Origin: Bettongia penicillata ogilbyi
Taxonomy: Eukaryota; Chordata; Mammalia; Diprotodontia; Potoroidae
Length of the DNA: 64,000 nucleotides
NCBI GenBank assembly: GCA_023548195.1
Contig: JAJHZJ010000416.1
Coordinates: 1,818,729 to 1,882,728, forward strand
Reading direction: 5' to 3'
In this document: positions 21,780 to 32,167 of the stretch, in pieces
Numbering within the stretch: position 1 is the first letter of the stretch
Layout: each line of letters starts with the position of its first letter
Made by a program: the position numbers and the translations under genes
Notes under the pieces: generated by a model
Told to the model about the DNA's origin: nothing
Seen by the model: the letters and a program-made list of their open reading frames with translations, nothing else
The model's database searches: none

Positions 21780-22195
21780 CTATATAATCACTTAAGTACC
21801 TTCTATGTGCTAAAGACTGGGGATACAAAGAAAGACAAAAGACAGTCCCTGCCCTCAAGGAGCTTACGTGGAGGAGACAATATGCAAACAAATATATGCA
21901 AAGCCAATTATATATAGGATAAATAGGAAATAGCAGAAGAAAGACACTAGAATTAAGAGGCGTTAGGAAGGACTTCCTGTAGAAGAGGAAACTTTAGTTC
22001 CAAGCAAGACAAGGTGATATCTCAACTATCAGAACTTGTAGTGTACAGTCTTGGGAATTGATACCTAGATCAGAAAAAGCTTAAATGTCTTACAAAGTGC
22101 CACATAGCTAATACATATTTCAGAGGTGTGACTTCTACCTAGGTATCCCTAGCTCCAAGACTGTCTCTCTAACCACTTACACCATGATACCTCCA
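21780..22195 (+). repeat. Old interspersed repeat plus MIR3-like tail
   Basis: 'cttaagtaccttctatgtgc', 'agtccctgccctcaaggagc', 'actagaattaagaggcgtta' and 'ggacttcctgtagaagagga'. The last 190 bases look MIR3-like. 22195-23025 contains no element I can name. Confidence 0.5.
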
Positions 22196-23028
22196 TAGAC
22201 ACAAATATATTAAGTTATAAGTGTCAACTAATAAAAATACCTTATGCCTCTAATATATTATAAGAAAAGCAATATTTGGGTGATTCTTGTGATCACCTAA
22301 ATAAAATTAGATGTCTCAGAGCTAAATCAGGAAATGAGAAGTTTTTATCATTAAATTTAAAAATGAAACTGTTAGTATAGGGATAGCTTGGCATTTTTTT
22401 TATTGGATTACCCTATTGGTGTACCCTGTGATTACCCAAATCTTGCAATATGTATATAAATGCCTTTCAGTTTGAGGTGATTAGGTGGTTTGATTTGGTT
22501 TTGTTTTGCATTAGGTCCAGATCTCTGATTTCATCATTACAGGAAACTCCACTGCAACTATTTCTAACTTAGAGTTGGAGGCAGATCTTAAATGCAGATC
22601 TTTATTCAATAAGACCTTTTGACTTTCAGTTTGCAAAGTATTAAATGAAAAAAAATTTATTTGATAAGTCAAAAACTTGAGCCTGTACCTACCATCTAGC
22701 ATATACTAAAGAGCAAATTTGGGCACTTTATAAATAAATTTCATGCAACATATTCCCAAAATAAGCTAATCAGACTAAGTCATTAGAAACAAAATACAGT
22801 GAGAGAGATGAAAGTAAATAAATAGCACCCTCAGAGAAAAATCATTTATATTGTCTAGAAAGAAACAAAAATGAAAGGTGAAAACAAAATAGTCTTTTGG
22901 ACTTTTTTTGTATTGTTTCTTTCAATAGAAAAGAAGTTACTTATAGTCAGGATCCCAAAATACTCAATATTATATTAAAATAGCTATCTTATTTCTTCTT
23001 GTTTTTGCCAGGAGAGTTTGCTGTCAAG

Positions 23029-23936
23029 AACCTCTGTGTGAGTGTGACAGTCCAAAAAACCTTTAGGGTTTTCTGGGCCTAGCCTTTCCTGTGACAGAGT
23101 TTTCTACTCCTTCATCCTGCCTAATACTACTTTTCCTCTATGAATGAAATATTCCATGCTTAAAAGTTTGAAATGCCCATACACACCCCCAATGGGAGCC
23201 TCCCTGCCCCTGATGTCAGAAACGGGGGAAAAATCAGTTATGCTTCCCCCAGGCAAGCCCTGGCCCTATCTTTATTGTGACCACTCAGTTATCTGGGAAA
23301 GACCCTAATGAACTAGGAGTGAGACAATCCTAGTTATATACTATGTATGAGGTTAGGATGGTGCCTTTTGTAGGCTCATGGATACCATTCCTCTTGTTGC
23401 CTAAAAAGTATGTCATCCAAGACCTAGATGCCCCTCCTTGGCTGAGTGTGGATAAACCTATAGGGACAACCTAGTCCCTTCCAAGACTGTGGCTACACCT
23501 TTGTGTAGCTTTACCCTACTCTTGCCTTCCTCCCAAGACTCTGGATATCTTAAATTGAACCTTATGCCTCCCTTTGTGTGAATTAAATACTTTACAGGGG
23601 TGGGGAACCTGCAGCCTCTAGGCCACATGTAGATTTCCAGGTCCTTGGGTACAGCCCTTTGACTGAGTCCAAGTTTTGCAGAACAAATCTTTTCATTAAG
23701 GAGATTTGTTCTGTGAAGTTTTGATTCAGTCAAAGGGCCATCCTTGAGGATCTAGAGGGCCACATGTGGTCTTGAGGCCACAGGTTCCTCACCCCTGATA
23801 GACTTAAAGTTGGTTGATTATAGCATCACTGACCAGTCTGCCACTTCTGTATAAACTTTTATGTCCCCAGAAGTAGCTGCAACGGGCTACAACAGTGAGA
23901 AATCAGTCCAGGATACCAAATATTTCCACTACAACA
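23029..23936. mobile_element. LTR-like sequence interrupted by a palindromic element
   Basis: A block of higher GC than its surroundings, beginning TGTCAAGAACC and ending CACTACAACA. It consists of two unique-looking halves around the palindrome at 23595-23797. Ends and composition would suit a solitary LTR of an endogenous retrovirus, but no target-site duplication was confirmed and no family is recognised. Confidence 0.3.
23595..23797. mobile_element. Palindromic MITE (hAT-like foldback element)
   Basis: 203 bases that are almost entirely an inverted repeat. It begins CAGGGGTGGGGAACCTG and ends with the near-exact complement CAGGTTCCTCACCCCTG. Inner arms also pair: 'ggccacatgtagatttccag' near 23631 against a block ending 'ggccacatgtggtcttgagg', and 'gactgagtccaagttttgca' against 'tgaagttttgattcagtcaa'. 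It has no coding capacity. The 8-bp flanks (atacttta and atagactt) agree at only about half the positions, so the target-site duplication has decayed or the family assignment is wrong. Confidence 0.8.
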
Positions 23937-24319
23937 TTCTCCCTGTAATAAATTGTCCAGTAACTGTATTTCTTTTAGCAATGGGAAAGTATTGACCTTT
24001 TTCTATAATTTGTCAAACTTTTGTTTGTGAATTTTCCAAATGCGAATGATATTACAGTAACTACACTTGCCGGCCATTTGTTGTGGTGGTTTAAAAATTG
24101 CAAGGGTGTCATTAAGTAGCAAAATATGCTACCATCTCACTTGAAGAAATGATTCTGTCCAACTGACCACCTTGTAAAGGGTTCTACTTCACTCTGAGAC
24201 AACAATAATTGTCAAAAAGTTTTCCTTAAATTCTGCCTAAATATCTATGTATTAGAGAACTCAGAAAGCTTTTAGGCAGTGGGGGGGGCCAGGATAATCA
24301 GTGTGAAATTGATTTTTGA

Positions 24320-24715
24320 AAGTGTTTAAGATTTTATATTTACCCCAGTTAAAATGAAATTCTTTTTTTGGGGATTAGGACCAACATTCTAATCTTCCAA
24401 GAAATTATTTTTTCCTCATTCTGTCAGTTTTGTTTCACCTGCAAACTGAGTAGGAATACCATAGTTGCCTTTAATCCAATCATCAATAAGAATGAGAACA
24501 CAAAGACAAATATAAATCCCAAGGGGCACAGTACTGGAGATCTCTTTCCAAACTGACTGAGAAACACTGATGACTATTTTCTTTCAAAGACCAGCGCCAT
24601 CAAATCAGTTCTGAATCCATATCATTGCACATCATCTAGCTCATATATCTCCACCCCTTCCTTAAGAAAAGGATGAAATACTTTTAAAATGCTTTGCTAA
24701 AATCTAAGTTAGGTC
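24320..24715 (-). repeat. CR1/L3 LINE fragment, antisense
   Basis: 'atcccaaggggcacagtact', 'ttctgaatccatatcattgc' and 'atgctttgctaaaatctaag' match the reverse complement of CR1/L3 ORF2. It is cut by the L1 3' end that follows. Confidence 0.55.
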
Positions 24716-25215
24716 AAATCAGTTAGAGAATGGCTGAACAAGCGGTGTTACATTGTGATGATATACTAATTTGCTATAATAAATGATAACCAAGATGGTT
24801 TCAGAATAACTTGTGAAGATCTACGTGAACTCGTGCAAAGCAAATGAGCTGAACATCATTCACTGGAACAGCAATATTGTAAAGATAATCAGCTGTGAAA
24901 GACTTAGCTATTTGGATCAAAAAATGAGCCAGTGCGATTCCAAAGGCCCTGTGATGAAAAATGCTATCCCCCTCCAGAAAGAGAACTATAAACTCTGAAT
25001 GCAGATTGAAACATGTTTATTTATCTTGGATTTTTTTGTCTGTTTTCTTTTGTAACATAACTAATATGGAAATACGTTTTACATGATTTTGTATGTGTAA
25101 TGGGTATCCAATTACCTGCCTTCTCAAGGCAAGCGGAGGAACGAAAGGAAAGGATAGAGTTTGGAACTCAAAATTTTTAGAAATTAATGTTAAAAATGTT
25201 TCCATGTAATTGGAA
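24716..25215 (+). repeat. L1 LINE, 5'-truncated 3' end
   Basis: End of L1 ORF2 and the 3'UTR of marsupial type: 'gagaatggctgaacaagcgg', 'aaatgctatccccctccaga', 'aatatggaaatacgttttac' and 'atagagtttggaactcaaaa', finishing at about 25215 before the A/T-rich tail. The frame at 24813-24998 is a piece of degraded ORF2. 25215-26600 holds no element I recognise with confidence. Confidence 0.6.
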
Positions 25216-26654
25216 AATATTTAATGAGGTAAATAAAAATATTTTTTAAAATAGAAATAAGTTTGCAAAGCACTTTAAAAAACAGTAAGTTTTCAGACTC
25301 TGGATTAAGAACAGCTACCCTAAGAGGACAGAGATAGTAAATATTTTGATAGGAAAAATCCCAACACAAGAATATACATGGTCCCCAGTCCACAGAAGTG
25401 CAGAAACTATTGGGTAAAGAAGTGGCATAGCTAGTAAGCTGCCATCATAAAGGGATGCTATCTTAGACATAGATTTTACATGAAATATATAGTTTACTAA
25501 CATCTTTTGCTGCTCACTCCACATGACATTATAGTGTTTCCTGTCTTACTCCATAAAGAAATACCCCACCTTCTTTGGACCTACTGCTGTAGGCTCCATT
25601 TCCTATCTAACCCTCTAGACTTGTTTATCCCACTAAAGCTTTTGTTTGATCTAAGATGGCATCGTATTTATCCTTTTGAATCATGGTAGGATCTAGGTAT
25701 TTTCCCTTCACCATCATGCTTACTTACTAACCATAATTATCAACTCACTACCAGGGGAAATGAGTATCCAACATTTAGATACAAAATAGGGAAGGACAGG
25801 TAGACAGATATGGAAAGCATGAATAAATGGAGCAAGGGAAGGGTGGAAATTGATGCCTCAGGCTGTGATTCAAAATGAAAGCAGAATAGTATGCAAGGGT
25901 CAAGCAAAAAAGTTCATTGCAGTGAACAAATCCAAAGGATTAGGCAGGAGTTATTAAAAGGAGCCAAGAATAGCAATTCAAAGCTGGGAGAAGGTCAGCA
26001 TGGAATATGTTGGGAAATACTATAGAGGTTCTAGAGACTGATGTGCTATCAGACTTCTAAACTTACTACACAACTGAAACATTATTCCTGAACTACAAAT
26101 AAAAAAACTCCTTTTTTTAAAACAAATCTGTCTTTTTCTCATTTTTCACTGTTCTTAACTTTTCTAAAAGTTTTGGTACCTTTGACCACATTCTTCTCCT
26201 GAATATTTTTTTCCTCATTCAGCTTTTGCGACACTGTTGTCCCATGAGTTTCTGTCAAGGGAGTCTGTCCTCAGCCCTCTTCTCTCACCATTCCCTCTCT
26301 CTCTTTCTCGGTGAATTCATTAGCTTTCCTAGGTTTAAATATCACCACAATGCATATGACTACAAAATCTATGAATCTATCTCCCCCCTGAGCTACAGCC
26401 TTATAACTCATAAACATCCCAATTTAACATGTTTAAAATGAAGCCCACTATGTTGCACATCAGCACCAAAACTGTTTCTTCTCCATAATTCTCTATTTCT
26501 TATGGGAACAACATCTTTACAGTAATTCAGATTCAATTAGTTACCAAATCTACCTCTATTAATATCCATCCCTCTCTCTCCATTCACATTTTAACTCCAA
26601 CCTACCTTTAAAATTTATTTCTTTTTCCTTTTTCATTTAAAAATCTATTTTCTT

Positions 26655-29466
26655 GGGGGAGGAGCCAAGATGGAGGAGTAGAAAGACTCACGTATGCTAG
26701 CTCCGAACCCACAGTCCATAAATTTTCTGTAAAAAGAACTCCCCACAAATTCTGGAGCAGTACAAGCTGTGCAGCAACACAGTGGAGGAGATTTCCGTTC
26801 CAGAGAGCCCTGAAAAACCGACCCCAAAGGTCCGTCGTGCACCTGACATGGAGCAGAGCCCCTGCCCTGGCCGCACGGTCCAAGAGGAGCAGATCCGAGC
26901 AGGCTTCAGGGACGGAATCTCTGGCAGCTGCAAAGGTCCCTCCACCCACAGGCCCTACAGGTCAGTGAGAGAGACTTCTGGGCTAGCTGAGAGGGGAGTG
27001 GGGTGTCTCCAGAACTCAGGCCCCCTCGGGAGGCAGCAGCAGGAGGAAGTGGTGGCCAGGGGCTCCTGGAGCAGGCAGGGGCTCCACTCCATTACCAAAG
27101 GTCTCCGGATAAACCCCCCTGAGGGAAAAGAGCCTGGGAGGCGGCCCTGCCCCCACCCAAGCACCAGAACTTAAGCTCACATTGAATAGCAGCCACACCC
27201 ACCACTGAAAGCCCTGAGGCTGCGGAGCAGCATTTGAATCTCAGACCCCAAGCACTAGCTGGGCAGATCTAGGCAGGGGTGGAGAGGAATCTCAGAAGTC
27301 AAGTAACTGGCTGGGAAAATGCCCAGAAAAGGGAAGAAAAATAAGACCATAGAAAGCTACTTTCTTGGGGAACAGATGATGTTTCCTCCTTTCCTTTCTG
27401 ATGAGGAAACACAATGCTTACCATCAGGGAAAGACATAGAAGTCAAGGCCTCTGTACCCCAAACATCTGAAATAGATATCCAATGGGCTTAGGCCATGGA
27501 AGAGCTCAGAAAGGATTTTGAAAATCAAGTTAGACAGGTAGAGGAAAAACTGGGAAGAAAAATGAGAGAGATGCAAGAAAAGCATGAAAAACAGGTCAAT
27601 ACCCTGCTAAAGGAGAACCAAAGAAATGCTGAAGAAAATAACACCTTGAAAAATAGGCTCACTCAATTGGCAAAAGAGGTTCAAAAAGCCAATGAGGAGA
27701 AGAATGCTTTCAAAAGCAGAATTAGCCAAATGGAAAAAGAGGTTCAAAAGCTCACTGAAGAAAATAGTTCTTTAGAAATTAGAATGGAACAGATGGAGGC
27801 TAATGACTTCCTGAGAAACCAAGAAATCATAAAACAAAACCAAAAGAATGAAAAAATGGAAGAGAATGTGAAATATCTCATTGGAAAAGCAACTGACCTG
27901 GAAAATAGATCCAGGAGAGACAATTTAAAAATTATGGGACTACCTGAAAGCCATGATCAAAAAAAGAGCCTAGACATCATCTTTCATGAAATTATCAAGG
28001 AAAACTGCCCTGAGATTCTAGAACCAGAGGGCAAAATAAGTGTTGAAGGAATCCATCGATCACCGCCTGAAAGAGATCCAAAAAGAGAAACTCCTAGGAA
28101 CATTGTGGCCAAATTCCAGAATTCCCAGGTCAAGGAGAAAATATTGCAAGCAGCTAGAAAGAAACAATTCCAATATTGTGGAAATACAATCAGGATAACA
28201 CAAGACCTAGCAGCTTCTACATTAAGGGATCGAAGGGCATGGAATAGGATATTCCAGAAGTCAAAGGAACTAGGACTCAAACCAAGAATCACCTATCCAG
28301 CCAAACTGAGTATAATACTTCAGGGGAAAATATGGTCTTTCAATGAAACAGAGGACTTTCAAGCATTCTTGATGAAAAGACCAGAGCTGAAAAGAAAATT
28401 TGACCTTCAAACACAAGAATGAGAAGAAGCATGAAAAAGCAAAGAGCAAAGAAATGTCATAAGGGACTTAGCAAAAGTGAACTGTTTACATTCCTACATG
28501 GAAAGACAATATTTGTAACTCTTAAAACATTTCAGTATCTGGGTAGTTGATAGGGCCACACACACACATACACACACACACACATGTGTACACACATACA
28601 CACATGCACGCACATACAGAGACAGAGAGCACAGAGTGAACTGAATAGGATGGGACCATATTTTAAAAGAAATTAAGGTAAATGGTGAGAGAGAAATGTA
28701 GTGGGAGGAGAGAGGGAAAAATGGAATGGGGTAAAGTATCTCTCATTCAAGAGGCAAGCAGGAGACTTTTTAGTGGAGGGAAAAAGAGGAGAGCTGAGAA
28801 AAAAACAAGAAGTTTACCCTCATCACATTTGACTAAAGGAAGGAATAAAATGCACACTCATTTTGGTATGAAACCCTATCTTACAATACAGGAAAGTGGC
28901 GGAGAAGGAGATAAGCAGGGTGGGGGGATGATGGGAGGGAGGGCAATGGGAGGGAGGGCAATGGGAGGAGGAAGCAATTTGAAGTCAATACTTGGGGAGG
29001 GACAGGATCAAAAGACAGAATAGAAACAATGGGGAGCAGGATAGGATGGAGGGAAATACAGTTAGTCTTACACATCACAACTATTATCGAAGTCATTTGC
29101 AAAACTACACAGATAGGGCCTATATTGAATTGCCTGCCTTCCCAAAGGGAATGGGTGGGGAGGGAGGGATGGGGAGAATTTTGAACTCAAAGTTCTAGGA
29201 ATAACTGTTGAGTATTGTTCTTGCTACTAGGAAATAAGAAATAAAGTTAATGGGGAATAGAAAGACATCAGGCCCTACAGGACAAAAGAGAAGATGGGGA
29301 TAAGAGAAGGGAAGGATGATAGAAGAGAGGGCAGATTGGTGATAGGGGAAATTAGAATTCTTGGTGTATTGGGGTGGAGGGAGGGGATAAATGGGGAGAA
29401 AATTTGAAACCCAAAATTTTGTGAAAATGAATGTAACAAGTCAAATAAATAAATTTATATTAATAA
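26655..29466 (+). mobile_element. HAL1 (half-L1) retrotransposon, full length (copy 1)
   Basis: A 2.8-kb element flanked by a perfect 16-bp target-site duplication AAAAATCTATTTTCTT (26639-26654 and 29467-29482). It starts GGGGGAGGAGCCAAGATGGA, the same beginning with a YY1 site (CCAAGATGG) as the L1 5'UTR. Its 5'UTR of about 660 bases is GC-rich, followed by ORF1 and then about 1 kb of purine-rich, G-rich 3' region ending in an A-rich tail. There is no endonuclease or reverse transcriptase, so it must have been copied in trans by L1. It inserted into an older antisense L1 fragment that continues at 29483. Confidence 0.92.
27319..28422 (+). pseudogene. HAL1 ORF1 (L1 ORF1p-like), one early stop
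   Basis: ORF1 starts at 27319 (MPRKGKKNKTIES) but meets a TAG at 27490-27492, where copy 2 has CAG, a single C-to-T change. From the next Met (27496) 308 codons remain open to 28422. In that part the coiled coil spans about residues 1-130, with heptads such as 'LAKEVQKANEEKNAFKSRIS'. The RRM begins near residue 143 (NLKIMGLPE). The C-terminal nucleic-acid-binding domain is about 200-300 (ARKKQFQYCGNTIRITQDLA; KSKELGLKPRITYPAKL). It is known as a trimeric RNA-binding chaperone of L1 particles. The frame is otherwise remarkably intact. Confidence 0.9.
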
Positions 29467-29482
29467 AAAAATCTATTTTCTT

Positions 29483-29800
29483 ATTTTCCGTCTCTCTCCA
29501 TGCCTCTTGAAAAAAAATCCTTATAACAAATATGCATAGTCAAGCAAAAAAAAAAATTCCTGCATCAGCGTTATTGAAAAACACACATATATATATGGAT
29601 ATAGATATTGATATCTATCTGCATTCTGAACCCATCACCTCTCCATCAGGAGGTGCATGGTATGCTTCTGTTCATGGTTGGCATTGTTCTTAAGTCTTTC
29701 AAAATTATTTGTCTTTAACATATTATTGCTATTGTAGATGCTGTCTGCATCAGATCACAAAACTCTTCCCAAGTTTCTCTGAAACCATTTCATCCTGTGG
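29483..29800 (-). repeat. L1 LINE fragment, antisense, split by HAL1 copy 1
   Basis: 'catgcctcttgaaaaaaaat' and 'caaaactcttcccaagtttc' match the antisense L1 ORF2 end as at 9311. Its left flank is at about 26600-26654, on the other side of HAL1 copy 1. A TA-rich run lies at 29584-29625. Confidence 0.45.
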
Positions 29801-30009
29801 GACAACCGAGAGATAAACGATAGCCTATAATCTCTTCCAGTGCTGACTTAATATCAAGAGAATGAGACAATGGCCCTAAGCCTACTGAGAGGGATATGAA
29901 GGAGACCATAGATAAGAATGGTAGGGGATAGGCAGATATGGATGAGTGTAATTTACAGAACCAGACAGAGTAGGACAGATTCTTTAGCGTGTGTTCCTCT
30001 TCAAATTTT

Positions 30010-30300
30010 TCTAGATAAGTCGACCTACTTGCTGATCCCTGAACTTAATCTTCCAAAGTCACCACTTATTCTTTACACAGCAGTTTTCCTTGGCTGGAAT
30101 GCCACCTCTCTACTTTTTCCAACCTCACCTTCATGTCTTAGGATTCTTGTGTTCCTTCAAGGCTCACTTCAGGTGCCATACCTTAAGCCTAGACCTTTAC
30201 ATGTTCATGCTGTCTCCTTCCCCAAATTATACCTGCATTTACTTATTGAATGGTATATTCTCATTCATAGTGGCATACCTGGAGGAAAAGGAAATGAACA
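30010..30300 (+). repeat. L2 LINE fragment
   Basis: 'gctggaatgccacctctcta' and 'gttccttcaaggctcacttc' follow the L2 3' consensus. Overlapping short frames here (29918-30350) are relics without a recognisable product. Confidence 0.45.
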
Positions 30301-30544
30301 GCGATAACACAGGTATCCATAGGATGTGCCTATGTCCCTACCTAGTCTAAATGTAACTAACTACTCCCTAGTCTAAATGTAAACTTTAAGATCAATATAC
30401 TTTGCACAAAATAGTAGCCTTAACAACTATCCAAATGAAGGAGATGGAATTCAGCTCATAGTAAACCTTCACTTCAATAATATCTTTTCATGTCAGTGTT
30501 CTAGTCAATAACCTTCTTTGTCTTGGCAGGTTGCATCTACACTG

Positions 30545-30765
30545 ATAAGGGACTGAATAGTAGTAGAAAGAACACTGAGTTGGAAGACTTGGGTTTGAGT
30601 CCTGGATCCACCTGTATCTAGATGTGTGATCTTGAGCAAGTCACTTAATTTCAGTGAATCTCTGTTTCTCCATGTATAAAATAGAAGCACTACCTCCTAT
30701 TATTCAATTCAGCACAGTGCCTGGCATACAGCTGGTGCTTAATAAATACTTGTTACTTGATTACC
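30545..30765 (+). repeat. MIR SINE
   Basis: 'gtgtgatcttgagcaagtca', then 'cagtgcctggcatacagctg' and 'gtgcttaataaatacttgtt'. Confidence 0.7.
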
Positions 30766-30835
30766 AAAATAATGTTTTATAAATTTGAAGGCAATGTGTA
30801 CACATGGGCTATCATGCTTATCACATTCTCATCTT

Positions 30836-31124
30836 TTTTAAAAAAATTTATTTATTTTTAGTTATCAACATTCATTTCCACAAGATTTTGAGTTCCACAC
30901 GATTTTCTCCCCATCTTTCCCCTTCCCCTACCCCAAGACACCATACATTCTGATTACCCCTTCCCCTAATCTGCCCTCCCTTCTGTCACACTCCTCCCCT
31001 TCCCTTATCCCCATCTTTTCTCTTTTCTTGTAGGGCAAGATAGATTTCTATACCCCATTACCTGTATTTCTTATTTCTCAGTTGCATACAAAAACAATTC
31101 TCAACATTCGTTCCTAAATCTTTG
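30836..31124 (-). mobile_element. HAL1/L1 3' end, antisense, 5'-truncated
   Basis: Reverse complement of the HAL1 3' end (agttatcaacattcatttcc, attttgagttccacacgatt, pyrimidine-rich run). It is flanked by the duplication TTCTCATCTT(T) at 30826-30835 and 31125-31134, so it is a genuine truncated insertion of about 290 bases. Confidence 0.75.
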
Positions 31125-31149
31125 TTCTCATCTTTAAAAAAAAAAACCA

Positions 31150-31415
31150 ACTAAGTGTCATAGTAGAGAGAATGCTAGATTTGAACTCAGAAAGCTCTAC
31201 ATTCGAATCCTGTCTCAAACACTTCCTTGCTGTACGATTCTAGGCAAGTCACTTAACAAGTCTTAACCACTTAATTTTAGCCTTATTTGTAAAATGTGGA
31301 TAACTATGGCCCCTTCCAAGGTTGTTTTGAGGATCATGTGTATAATCTACACAAAGTATTTTAAAAACCTTAAATTATTGTACAAAAGCTAACTACTGCT
31401 ATAAAAGAAAAGATA
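31150..31415 (+). repeat. MIR-type SINE
   Basis: 'tagagagaatgctagatttg', 'taggcaagtcacttaacaag', 'tttgtaaaatgtggataact' and 'aggttgttttgaggatcatg' in order. Confidence 0.65.
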
Positions 31416-31779
31416 ATATTATCACTTTTTAAATATCCCTATCCTTATGACAGCCTTATTATGTGATTCTAATCTTTTATAAGAATTGTGATTGTCATTA
31501 TTGCTATAGTATGATTACTATTTTTATTTCTCCTTCTAAATATTCCTCTAATCACTCACTTTGATGTGAAGATTAATTACCCTAGGTTCTTGAGGGTCGG
31601 TGAAATGAAATCTCTGACGGGTTCAATGAGACAGGAAAGAATTGAAGTATATGCCTAATGTTGGTCTCTGTACCTATAATTGAAGGTCCAACCTTGCTAA
31701 GCCCAAAGTATTTCATCAGTGGAAAGAGTCCAACCAAATGGCATATTTTTTTGGCCATGGAAATGCCTAATTAATCAAT

Positions 31780-32045
31780 CAATCAATAAGAACTTATTAA
31801 ACTCCTACTATGTGCCAAACACTGGATATAAAAACAAAAATGAGATAGTCCCTGTTCTCAAGGAACTTTTTGCCTCCAACCAGAAGAGAAAACAGCAACA
31901 TATAGAAGTATATAGAAAATACACATAAAGGGGAAGGAGAACAAGTATTTATTAAGTACTTGCTATGTGGTAGGCACTGTGCTGAGCAACGTGCAAAGAT
32001 TATCCCATTTAGTCATCACAGCAACCTTAGGAGTTAGTTGCTATT
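31780..32045 (+). repeat. Two adjacent old interspersed repeats
   Basis: 31790-31905 has 'cctactatgtgccaaacact' and 'cctgttctcaaggaactttt'. 31940-32045 has 'ttattaagtacttgctatgt' followed by 'cccatttagtcatcacagca' (MIR3-like). Confidence 0.5.
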
Positions 32046-32167
32046 AAAAGAAATACAAAATAATTTTGAGGAGAAAGCACTAAAATCTAAAGGAATCAGT
32101 ACAAGTCTCATGTGGGAAATAGCTGAATTTTGAAGGAATCTAGGGTATCTTTTAAAACAAAGAAAAG

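Noticed and set aside
23029..23936. Host gene exon, because of its higher GC content
   Set aside because: The longest frame (23458-23733, minus) runs across the palindromic element and has no domain.
26697..27198. Frames in the HAL1 5'UTR (both strands)
   Set aside because: They lie upstream of ORF1 in GC-rich 5'UTR and are broken or shifted in copies 2 and 3.
28682..29198. Frames in the HAL1 copy 1 3' region
   Set aside because: Low-complexity G-rich non-coding 3' sequence; the same frames are not kept in copy 2.
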